Positions 30,183 to 40,900 of a stretch of DNA of 64,000 bases are shown here, piece by piece. The notes under the pieces were generated by a model that was given only the letters and a program-made list of their open reading frames with translations, ran no database searches and had not been told where the DNA came from. The translations under genes and the position numbers were made by a program. The stretch's first letter is position 1. Every line of letters begins with the position of its first letter. The stretch comes from Tetramitus jugosus (taxonomy: Eukaryota > Heterolobosea > Eutetramitea > Acrasida > Vahlkampfiidae), in the NCBI GenBank assembly GCA_937625935.1, contig OW569368.1:372001-436000 (forward strand). Reading direction: 5' to 3'.

Positions 30183-32360
30183 TTATTGTAATGTCGCTAA
30201 TCCTCTTCGTGCACTTCGTGGTTTCTCTGATACATTAATATTTAAGATTTGATAAGGTCTGTTCTGCTCTCTCAAATATCCTGCCTTGAGGAACGAGAAC
30301 AACTCATCGTGAGTAAGGATTTGAGTTGGCTCCATCGTTTCAAATATATCTTTCAGTGAAACGAGTTCGAACCGTATTTTTGGTAAAAGTGTTATCAAGT
30401 TTTCTCGCATGTATTCGTTCGTCACTTGGCCAAGGATCGTATCACCGTTGTACACCTCAAAGACCACCAATGGTAGCAACTGATCAGCAATAGTAACCTT
30501 CTTGTCCGTGGAGTAACATCTGAGAGTCAGTCCAGCGTGTGCATACATTAAAACTTGCCGGCTCTCCTTGTCCGAGTCACCTAGGGCTTTTCCAACAGTG
30601 ATCCGAGTATCCATCGTGTCTGTTGTTTTTGGCGGATGGAGTAGAATGAAGGCTGCTCTAAATAATATCACATTCAAGAACAGTTCTGATTCGCTATATG
30701 GAAGATTGTCGTCGCTCAAAACGGATGAATACTCCTGATCTGTCTCCTCCAGCGGTGGATAGCTTGCAAAGAACGCTGAATTCTTTCCCTCAACAATACT
30801 GCGCAATGACATCTGAACAGAATTTCTGGTTTCTTTGGAAGAATTCGCATTGAGTGATCGAAGAGCAGCGATTGCTTGAATTGTTTGATTGATTCGAATG
30901 TTCCTGTCAATCGCCATTTGTACCACCAACTCTAATATAAACCTCACCATTTCTCCAAATTTCAATACACTGCAATAAATATAGAGATCAGCAGCTTCAT
31001 TGACAAAATCAAAGTTAACAATTGAACCAGTGACACAAAATTCTAACACTCTTGTGAAGACACTCACTGTGGAAATCGCCTCCACGACAGGCAGTTCTAG
31101 CTCGATAAAAGCAGAATCGATTTCTTCTCTCATCTCTTTGATCAATTGTTGGAAGTGAAGGCTCCTATTGGCCAATATTGATTGACTAGAAAATAAATAC
31201 GAGTCTTCAGCATGGAATGCAATATCATACATCACAGATGGAGCCAAATCCTTGGCAGTTAGATTAGGTTGTTTCTCTCTCACACATATATAGTTTCTCA
31301 TTTGTGATCGAAGTTGTTCAATCGGAGATGCTGAATAGTCAATCACAAACTGTTCTCTCATTTTCTTCTGTTGTTTCTCTTGCTGTTCATCGTCTGAACT
31401 CGGCTCCAAATGTCGTGACCTTCGTCGATTCACAGATCGTCTTCGTTTCTTTTGCGGCATTTTCTCCTCTTCTTCCTCATCAGAGTCCTTCACATATGGA
31501 AGCGAACTCGTTTGCGAGACACCTGCATCACTGGTGCCTGTACCTCCAATCTCATCCTTGTCCATTAAACTGCCGTCCAACTTTTTCCTGTACTTTCTCT
31601 TTCGATCCACACGAGTTTCCTTCTCAGCATCATCACTGCTTGCTTCACTCTCGTTTTGTCGTTGTTCTTCATTGTCAGAACCCTTTTCTTCCTCCTCGTG
31701 CTCTTCTTCGCTTTCACTTTCCTCTTCGCTCTCTCCTTCGCTTTCAAGATATTTGAGCGTAGTTCTTCCTCTCTTGTTTTGTGAAGCAGCAGTCGAAGAC
31801 TTCTTCTTTTTGTACGTTCTCTTTCCTCTCTCGAATCGAGTGCTCTCCTTTTGCAACTTTTTAAAATGACTGAGTGCAGCCTTCTTGTTCTTTAGTTTCA
31901 CTGTGAAACAGAACGCGTAATATCAACATCACCACACGCATGTGATTGCAAAATGGACAAAATGGATGACACATGTGTCAGTAAACCAACCAACTTACCC
32001 AATGACAAATCAACAACAACAACAACAACATTACTCAAAAAGATGCATACTAAAATAATCCAAGTATCGTCTCTTGATATCCTCCAATTTCTCACCTTCC
32101 TCTGTGAAAATAAATGGCCATCCAGATGGACCAATCGGTCCAGACACAGTCTTTGTAAAGTTTGTGGGAACATGTGAGCGTTTCATTGTGTTATCATCAC
32201 CCAACCATTCAAACTCACCATTGGCATTGACCACTGCTGAAATACCCTTGTAGGTGAATGTTTGACCTTGTTGAATAAAGTTGGAGTCAAATAAATGGAG
32301 GAGAGTCACTCGAAACGATAGTTGTTTCTTGGTGAGTAGCATTGTTGATGATGAACTCAT
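30183..32360 (-). CDS. RAMA-like plus BTB/POZ domain nuclear protein (2 exons)
   Basis: Exon 1 is 32360-32051 and exon 2 is 31900-30183; the intron is 150 bp (GTATGC...CACAG) and the junction codon is split as A|TG. The product is 675 residues. Residues about 20-100 have the pattern of the RAMA domain, a predicted reader of modified adenine in DNA: 'GQTFTYKGISAVVNANGEFEW', a Pro-x-x-F stretch and 'SGWPFIF' before 'LEDIKRRYLDYF'. Residues about 105-300 are alternating Lys/Arg and Asp/Glu runs with several nuclear localisation-type clusters ('KKRRRSVNRRRSRH'). A BTB/POZ fold follows at about 325-430 ('YDIAFHAEDSYLFSSQSIL', 'RVLEFCVTGSI', 'AADLYIYCSVLKF') with a BACK-like helical region after it. 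The combination suggests a chromatin adaptor. The RAMA call is by pattern only. Confidence 0.72.
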
Positions 32361-32681
32361 CTCTTCAATGCCAGATTGTCGTTTGATTAGCACAAATTGA
32401 TCTTCTGGCGCGGTTTTTTTGGCGGCGAATAAACTCGGAGTTTTTTGGGAGGATCAGAAGAAACGGAATGCACCTCTGCAGGTGTCCAATTTCTCATGTA
32501 TTAAAGGATCGATGAAGCTTCTCCTAACCTTCATGAATCAGAGAATCTCATATTTGACCTCTGATGGTTAGTGATTGATCATCAGTAGAGTTGGATTTTT
32601 CCGTTACAAAAAAAATTGTTCTACAGTAAAACAGCTCGAGCACAATTTGTGAAACACTGACACAACTCGTTCGTGTGAAAG
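32361..32681. promoter_or_regulatory. Divergent start region with E2F-like cores
   Basis: A 321-bp gap between divergent starts. It holds 'tggcgcgg' at 32406-32413 and 'ttttggcggcg' at about 32417-32427, both close to the E2F/DP consensus TTTSGCGC, 45-65 bp upstream of the RAMA-BTB start. Confidence 0.4.
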
Positions 32682-35150
32682 ATGACTAACTCGTATGTAG
32701 TACTCTCATATTAGATCCTGTTCTCTGTCTTATAGTTCTAACATCGTAAACATCTAGCTCTTTCAGTGAAAGTCCTCGAAGTGAATTGGGATCGCAACAT
32801 GACACTCCCTCTTTCAGTAATGGTATGCTTTTCGTGAGTTTTCATCATCTTTTGAAGTGTTGGATCTAAAATTTGCTTATTTGGTTCTACAGATATCGTA
32901 CAATCAACCTTGTCTGCCATTCATCAGTTGTCTGAGTCATCTATGAGTGAGGGAGAGCCTTCCACTGGTGCAAGTGTCTATCCTAATTTAAATCTAGTAA
33001 CAAACGAGGAACAACAGAAATTCAGTGAATTTTTGAGTGAACATCGATTGAATACTCCCAGTATCAATGAAGTGTCCAAGAAAATGAAAAGGCAGTCCAA
33101 AGTTGAAGATATCTTGATCGAAACTGGAAAGATGTACGAAGTGAAAAAGGAAACGATGAGAGCTGAGTTTTATGCCAATAGCTTTGAACCCGTTATTAAT
33201 CCGGAATCAAAGATGCAAGAAAGGTAATCATTTGATGACAAAGCTCCAATTGTACATAGAATAATAACTAACGGAATTTAATATCAAAGGTATGAAAGTA
33301 TTGAGGAGAGACTAACTAAACTAGAAGAAGCCAGAAAAGAAAAGCTACAGTATATTAGAGAAAATCAAGCAGCAGAAGAGTACAGTCACTCTCCTTCGAT
33401 ATCCAAACTGGCGAAAAACATGAATAGGAAGGATGTAGATCGAATTAGTAGGGATTTCATCGCGCAAAAGGAAGCCAAGGTTCAAAAAATTAGGGAAGAA
33501 ATGCAGAAAGAGGAGATTAAGGAGGGATCTTTTTCTCCAATGTTGAATCCAAGGACCTTGAAGTTAGTGAATAGAATCAAGGCAAGGAGGAGACAAGGAA
33601 CCGAATCTAATTTGATACTTGAGCAAAGAGAGTACGAGAGAGCTCGAAAATTAGCTCAACAAGCCGAGAGAGAACCGAGATTGATCGAAGATGTTTCTCC
33701 TAGAATCACAACACAGGCAGCGCAACTGATTAGGGATGGAAGTATCTCTGATCGATTGTATGAACTCAGCTTTAAGATGTCAGACATGAAGGATGAAAAA
33801 ATTCAACAGAGAGAAGCATCCATCCATAATCTGTATGATTACTCTCCAAGAACAAAACAACCAATGCCACTGCATATCGAGGAAGAAGAGGAGAGAATAT
33901 TCAGAAGAAAATCTGACACAGTCTCTCCAACGAGAAAATTTACAGCTGCATCAGTTGACAGTATATTGAGTCGTAGTGAAGCGCTGAGATTACGAAAGAA
34001 TGCTAAAATGGAAGAGATTTTAGAAAGACAGAAAGCAATGCATCATCCTAAGATTAATCCTGTCTCAGAGGAAATCGCAGCTCGGCTTCCCGAGACTACA
34101 ATGCAAAGGTTGTTAGGAGCCTCTCCAAAACAGTATAAGCCTCAACTCTATCCAACCGAAGAGTATACTTTCAAACCTCATATTAACCCTAAGTCAAAAG
34201 AAATTGAACTAGAGAAAAGAGGTATTGTTCCGAATGACATTTCTTCAAGGATTGAAGCTATTTATCAGAGAGAAGAAAAGAGAAAGGAGAAACTTAAGCT
34301 TATGAGACAAGAATTGGAAGAAAAGGAAGTAGAAGGATGTACTTTCTCTCCCAACACAGGAAAATCTCATCAAGATCCCGTGTTTAGTCGCTCCTTTACT
34401 CAACGAGTGAGTTTATGGGAGAGAAAGAAACGAGCAAAGGTAGCTAGAGAGAGGGCAGCTGTTGTTGAAAGAGAGATGAGGGAATGTACTTTTAGTCCCA
34501 GTGTGAAGAAATCTGATTCATCGGTCAATGTCTCTAAGTCATCGATATCCATTAGTAGCAATAAGAATGAGCCGCTGGGCTATGACGAGTTTATTCAGCG
34601 ACAGAATATTGCCAGAGAGAAGAAAGAACAAATAATTAAGGGACCATGGGTCACAGGAGAGAATTGGAGGAATGCTGTTACAATACCAAAGGAATTCAGC
34701 TTTAATCAACGATCTGAAGTTAAAGTTAAGTCTTTAAAGAAGCCTGCCTCGCCAGCAGATGTAAAGAAGAGTAGGAGCTCTGTTAATGTGGACGATTACG
34801 AGGATTATCAAGGAGAATATGACTATGATGAGTCTTCCGATGAATTCGATGAAGAAGAAATAGCGAACGACGCCAACTTTGCCAACCCAACAGAGGACAC
34901 GGAATTGGATGTTCCTCCTCAAGGACTCTTTAGTGCCAAAACCAGTGTGTCTATCCTCGAACGAATGCCCAGCAATCGAATCTTCGATCGGGTTGAATCT
35001 CCCCAAGCCAAGGAGAGAAGCAAAACCGCATTAGATGTGGACTATGGATCTCCTTACGAAGAATGGCTCAGAAGAGCTCAAGCAAAGAATCTAGCCACAC
35101 CTTCACCGACCAAGTGGAAGGAAGACCATTCGTTATCTTACCTAAAATGA
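32682..35150 (+). CDS. Protein with repeated P-x-INP-x-S motifs (4 exons)
   Basis: Exons 32682-32692, 32758-32822, 32893-33223 and 33290-35150 give 755 residues; exon 1 is only 11 nt (ATG plus 8 bases). Donors are GTATGT, GTATGC and GTAATC. The chain is highly charged and mostly helical. It carries a recurring motif of the form F-x-P-x-I/L-N-P-x-S/T-x-x-I: 'FEPVINPESKMQER', 'FSPMLNPRTLKL', 'HHPKINPVSEEI', 'FKPHINPKSKEI', 'FSPNTGKS' and 'FSPSVKKS', spaced about 50-130 residues apart. Such repeats occur in flagellar or cytoskeletal proteins of several protists, though I cannot name a family. An acidic stretch (about 625-665, 'DYEDYQGEYDYDESSDEFDEEE') precedes a C-terminal tail. Exon 1-2 are supported by frame and signals only. 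Confidence 0.65.
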
Positions 35151-35641
35151 ACTTGCTGTAAACTACCTCTCATACGCGATAGTCTCTCTTTATCAAAGGA
35201 ATTCGCTTGCAGCTGACGAGAAGGAAGTCCTTCTCGTATTGTCCGAAAGCATTTGATTCCCGATTAAGGCGTTTTGGGCATTTTTTACGAGTCCTGCGGC
35301 TTTGGAATTCCGTTGGAAGAGCTGAAAGTAACCCGAGGAAGAAAACTGAGAGCACGTAAATAACGGGCTTTCCAAGTGACTGCATCCATAGATGCTCTTT
35401 TCCCTTTCGTCCTGGGCCATTTCTTGCCTCGGAACACCCAATCCCCGTTGCAACAAACAACAAACAACAAACAACAAACAAACAAATTCACAAGATTCTC
35501 TTTTACATCTTTTGTTGTGACATCCATACCGTTGCTGTCCTGCCAAACAACAAAACAAACACCCAACTTTTTTTTGTCACTCCATCATATTTATTTATTC
35601 GCTCACTTGCTGCCCACTTTCGCGCATTGCAATGATCTGAC
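35151..35641. other. Intergenic region with a 10-bp hairpin
   Basis: A 491-bp gap. An inverted repeat lies at 35216-35237 (arms acgagaagga / tccttctcgt, 2-bp spacer), 66 bp past the preceding stop; it could form a hairpin in the 3' UTR. CAA-type repeats at 35450-35490 are leader-like. Antisense frames here are Cys/Val-rich shadows of these repeats. Confidence 0.4.
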
Positions 35642-37747
35642 ATGTCAATCACAACAACCGTCACCACTCCAACAACAACCACAACCACAACCACAACCGC
35701 GAATATGACATCCAAAAATGATGCATCGACGTTGTCTCCAACTGCCATTGTTGACACTACTCACAATAACAACAACAAAAATAATGATAACGAATCCTTA
35801 GATTCTTACAATCAAAAACAACGGCAACAACAAATTGACAATGTTGAAACAACAACCATTGTTTCGTCACCAGTTGGACATGATATCCACCACCACAACG
35901 ACAACAACATGAAGGAAGAAGAAGAGAAAACTACATCTTCCATGGTATTGTACAGTGAACTATTGTTGCCCCATGGCCCATCATCCTCTTCCAGCCTATC
36001 CAAGCAGAGCTTAACACACTCGGACGACACGAATCAAGGAGTCGACAATAACGGAGAAAATGAAAATATCCGCAGTAGCTTGAATGACACTGGAGCGAAT
36101 ACCCCTACACCACAGCGGCGGTTGAGCAAAATTTTGTTGATCGTGTTCTCATTCTTCCCGTTGGCCATGACAAGTGCCTTCACATTTAGCTTGACCATTC
36201 TGTTGCCCATGCAACTCGTCACCATTGTTGGCGACACACACAAGACACTGTCTCTTGGTATTATTGGCGCCATTCGGGCTCTCGCGGCATCTTTTGCCGG
36301 ATTGGGCGTTGGTTATGCCTCGGACCATCTACGGACTCGTTTCGGACGGAGAATTCCATTTATCGTTTTGGGAACGGTTGTGAATTCGGTGTTTTTACTG
36401 TTGAGAGTGTTTCTGAACAAGTCGGGAACGGGAATTCTGGTCATGAATGCCTCTGTGCTCATATTTGGTGATATGGCAGGTCAGATGGCAATGACTTGTT
36501 ACATGAGTTTGTTTAAGGACTTGTTTCATCATGACCAGATGGGACTATTGTCTGGATTGAACTCGTTTGTACAATTGTTGGCTTCTGCTATCGGTATAAG
36601 TCTCCTGGGATTCCTCTATGAGACATATGTGACCGGTATCGTGTTAATGAGCATTGTGTGTGGATGGATGCTATTGCACGCCATAGTTTTGGCTATCGTG
36701 TTCAGAGAACCAGATGATCACTATTGCTCGACGATTGCATGGGGCGATTCTGTACCAGCAGCACTCGTACAACCTGAGCTGGAAGGTTTGGATCACGCAG
36801 GAACAGATCTCGATCTAGCAAGCACAGTTGCTGAAGATGCCATCGATGAAAAGTATTTTGACCCTCGACCAAAGTCCAGGACTGAACGTTTGGTGCATGC
36901 ATGGGAAATTGTGCACAAAAAGTTAGAGATTTATGTGCATGCTTTCAAGAGTCTCGTTTTGGATATGGTCTCTTGTTTCAAGTCGTGGAACTTTGTGTGG
37001 CTGTTTTTGACTCGATGTCTTTTCACTTTAGCAGTGGGTGTGATACAGACAATTGGTCTCTACTACTTTAGAGACAAGGTCGGACCGACATATTCTCTTT
37101 TCGGAAACACGAGTCTGATTGCTGATGCACAACAAGCTCTTGCTGTATTTATGCTCATTCTTCTATTGTCCGGTCTGATATCATCCATATTTGGTGGTGT
37201 TCTTAGTGACAAGTTGGGTCGGAGGCCAGTCATTGTTCTAAGCTGCTTGATCTGTGGTGTTGGTATTGGTGTGCTCGGAATTTATTCACAATCTCTCGAG
37301 TTGATTTTGGTCTGTGGTTCTTTGGGTGGATTAGGTGTTGGTGCCTTTATGGCAGCTGATTTGAGTCTTGCCAACGACATTATCGATCCAGATTCATCAG
37401 CAAAAGAGTTGGCAACTTTTCAGATGGCTCAAGCTTTCCCTTTGATTCTGAGTGGTCCCATGTGCAGTCTCGTTACACAATTTTCGCAAAGAGTTCTGCC
37501 AAGCGAAGTACTGGGAACAACACTGGTAGAGTACAACATTATGCTTCTCTTGTGTTCCCTGATGGTTTTCATCTCGGGACTTGGCATTTGGATGTTTATT
37601 CGCCTTCCAAAAGCATCATCTACGGCTGACGTTGTCGACGAGATACAGCTGGATGATAGGCCAATCGATGCCAAAGCAAACGAAGAAGCAAGTGAGGAAG
37701 AACAATCGGCCAATATTCCACCCACAGAATCTGTCACGGTGCGCTGA
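35642..37747 (+). CDS. Major facilitator superfamily transporter, SLC45/SUC-like
   Basis: A 701-residue single-exon protein. The N-terminal about 155 residues are Thr/Asn/Asp-rich and disordered, starting with a poly-Thr tract. Twelve hydrophobic segments follow. After TM2, 'GYASDHLRTRFGRRIPFIVLG' is the MFS loop 2-3 signature in the form seen in sucrose/SLC45-type and related sugar-cation symporters (SDxxxTRxGRRxPF). A second copy, 'GGVLSDKLGRRPVIVLS', occurs at the start of the C-terminal half. A cytosolic central loop (about 360-435) separates the halves. The C-terminal 45 residues are acidic. The likely role is secondary transport of a small solute; sugar is only an inference. An in-frame ATG also exists at 35705. 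Confidence 0.85.
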   Translation: MSITTTVTTPTTTTTTTTTANMTSKNDASTLSPTAIVDTTHNNNNKNNDNESLDSYNQKQRQQQIDNVETTTIVSSPVGHDIHHHNDNNMKEEEEKTTSSMVLYSELLLPHGPSSSSSLSKQSLTHSDDTNQGVDNNGENENIRSSLNDTGANTPTPQRRLSKILLIVFSFFPLAMTSAFTFSLTILLPMQLVTIVGDTHKTLSLGIIGAIRALAASFAGLGVGYASDHLRTRFGRRIPFIVLGTVVNSVFLLLRVFLNKSGTGILVMNASVLIFGDMAGQMAMTCYMSLFKDLFHHDQMGLLSGLNSFVQLLASAIGISLLGFLYETYVTGIVLMSIVCGWMLLHAIVLAIVFREPDDHYCSTIAWGDSVPAALVQPELEGLDHAGTDLDLASTVAEDAIDEKYFDPRPKSRTERLVHAWEIVHKKLEIYVHAFKSLVLDMVSCFKSWNFVWLFLTRCLFTLAVGVIQTIGLYYFRDKVGPTYSLFGNTSLIADAQQALAVFMLILLLSGLISSIFGGVLSDKLGRRPVIVLSCLICGVGIGVLGIYSQSLELILVCGSLGGLGVGAFMAADLSLANDIIDPDSSAKELATFQMAQAFPLILSGPMCSLVTQFSQRVLPSEVLGTTLVEYNIMLLLCSLMVFISGLGIWMFIRLPKASSTADVVDEIQLDDRPIDAKANEEASEEEQSANIPPTESVTVR

Positions 37748-37900
37748 GGTATTTCAGAGGGTCAATAAAAGAACAAATCTCCCCGATCTATTGAATCCGC
37801 GCTGTATTTTGTTTGCGGAGATTTTCTATGGACAATTTTTTGGCAAAGTAATACCGCAAAAATCCCGAAGAGCAACGAACAGTTCAAAAAAAAAAGAAAG

Positions 37901-40900
37901 ATGAGTGATCACACCTCACAGCCCATGAAACAATCTTTTGGACTCTTGGCCAACATCATTGGCGGCGACAATTTCTCCTTTGGTTCACGAGAGGCCTCTC
38001 CACGATCCATCAACTGTTCCACTGTTGACAAAACGCCATTGTCAACAACAACGCCTGGAATCACAACAACGACAAACATTGAACTAGAACATAGCAACAT
38101 GCTCAAGCTATTGAAGGCTGATGGTTTTGAAGTGCAAGAACAGCTGCTTCGAACACCCACTTCGATCATTGTCAGAGCTACACTGACTGCCGCGGCAGAC
38201 AATAACAACAATCAACTCTATCAACAATTGATGATGACAACGAACAATAAAGAGAAAAAAAACAACACCAATAGCATTGACAAGTGCAATGTTCATCAAC
38301 AACCAACAGTCATGATCAAATTTCATGCACTTGAAAAACCAACGACTGCACACGTTACAAAATATTTGAAGGATTTTGAAATTGGACGAAAATTGTCTCA
38401 TCAAACAAATCCTGACCACAGCAACACGAATGGTATGAAGATTGTTGATGAATCGCATCACATTATACAGTATTATCAACTTGCAAAGTATGGTCATTGC
38501 ATGGCCATTGTCATGGAAGATTTTAATGCCATAGGATTGGATGAATATATGAAACGACGGCAGCAACAAAAACAACAACAACAACCATTCAATCATACAA
38601 TTAATAACGTTAAGAATCAAATCAATAACAAGAATCATCATCATCATCATCGTTATCGGTCACATGAAGTGACGGAAAACAATGATCAGACTCTATCGAA
38701 TTTGATTGATATTGCAATTCAGTTGACAAGAGGATTATCGACTGTACATCAACATGGTATCATACATGGGGGATTATCATCGACAAATGTCTTGATATCG
38801 AGTAATACATCTGAGGATGGCCATTCGAGTGACAAGGTCATTGTGAAAATTTCGGATTTTGGCTATAGTTCCGAACTGACAAAGGAACATGTGTCGCTCG
38901 CTTATTTTGAATCGTTGAAGGCCAGTTTAGCGTATATATCACCGGAGCAAACAGGACGAATGAATCGAGATGTTGATTGTCGATCTGATCTCTATTCGTT
39001 GGGTGTAATTCTGTACGAGTTGTTCACGGGACGATTGCCATTTACTTCGAATGACCCTCTAGATCTCATTTATTCTCACATGGCAGTGAAACCGGTGCCC
39101 ATGCATGATTTACTTCCAGGTGACAAAATACCCGTTCCATTGTCGAACATTGTAATGCGGTTGCTCGAGAAGAATTCTGAAGATCGGTACCAGTCAGCAT
39201 TTGGCGTAGAGAATGACTTGAGGCATTGTCTCGATCTGTTAAACAATAGTGGAAAGATTGAGAGTTTTAAGTTGGCTCAAAAGGACGTGTCATCCCATTT
39301 TCATGTCCATCAGGAGTTGTATGGACGGGAGGGTGAGGTTCGGAGATTACAAAGTGCATTTGGTCAAGTATGCGATGGGAGAGTATCGAACATGATGGTA
39401 CTTGTGCGTGGGTATTCAGGAATAGGTATGTAATTAATTTGTCATTGTTGTTGCTATTGTTTTTCATATTCTCATCCATTCCGTTTGCATTGTGATCTTC
39501 CATGACAGGTAAAACTAGGTTGATTAACGAGGTTCATAAACCACTGACGAGACACAGAGGATATTTTATCAGCGGAAAGTTTGATCAGTTCAAGAAAAAT
39601 ATTCCATATGCTTCGTTTATTCAAGCGTTTCAACAATTGGTGTTCCAGTTATTGACTGAGTCTGAATCGCGGATTGAATATTGGAGGAGAAAATTATTGG
39701 ATGCATTGTCAGGGAAGGGACAGGTCATTATTGATGTTATACCTCATGTTGAGCACATCATTGGCCCCCAAACTGCAGTACCGGAGATGGGAGCAATTGA
39801 GACACAAAATCGGTTTAATGCTGTTTTTCAAAGTTTTATACGCGTGTTTGCCGATAGGAATCATCCATTGGTTATTTTCCTGGATGATTTACAATGGGCA
39901 GATACAGCATCCAATAGCATGATAGAATTGCTAATGACTGAGCCAGAGAACGAGTTCCTGCTTTTAATTGGTGCCTATCGGGATAACGAAGTTAATGAAT
40001 CTCATCCTTTAACTCATCTACTTGGAAGAATCGAAGCAAAAAGGTCCATTGAGGATATTGTGTTAGGTCCATTGCAGTTGGAGGACGTGAATCAAATGAT
40101 TTCGAATACGCTCTGTTGTCTACCTGAACATAGTTTATCTCTTGCTCAAATCATAATGCAAAAGACAAAAGGAAATCCATTTTTTGTAATTCAAATGCTC
40201 TTAGAGTTAGCCAATAAGAAACTAATAGAATTCAATTTTGATCTAGGAGAGTGGACATGGAATATGTTGAAGATTGAACAGTTGGACATCTCACCTAATG
40301 TTGTAGATATGATGACAAGTCGAATTCAGCAACTTCCAAAAGACACTCAAAGCATTCTTGCTATTGCAGCAAGTATTGGGAATGTGTTTACCTTACGATT
40401 ATTGGCCCTAGTTTACGGGTCATCAGTCGCACACACATACAGTTTGTTGTGGCATGCGATAAAAAGCGAATTAATGATTCAACTCGGAAATGAATTTAAA
40501 TGGAATTGGTCTAGTGCTTACAAAGAAAACATCGATGAGATTATCATTGACTATGAATTCAAATTTTTGCATGATAAGGTACAACAGGCTGCTTATCAAT
40601 TGGAGGACAAAGAGCATCAAATGAAAATTCACCTGAGAATAGCACGATTACTGCTTCAAAACACTCAAAAGGCAGAATTGGATGAAAAATTGTTCGATAT
40701 CATCGGGCAGTACAGATTTGCCAGTGGATTACTGACCAATCCTGAAGAAAAAGATCAGTTAATACAATTAACGATACAGGGAGCTCAGAAAGCAAAGTTA
40801 TCTGCTGCATATGAAACCGCTTGTAGTTATTTGTGTTTAGGAGAAAGTTTATTACCTGAGAATCCATGGGAGAATTATTATGAGGATGCTTTCAGGTTGT

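Noticed and set aside
35170-35566. Three overlapping minus-strand Cys/Val-rich frames upstream of the MFS gene
   Set aside because: Non-ATG starts and repetitive leader sequence; nothing supports translation.
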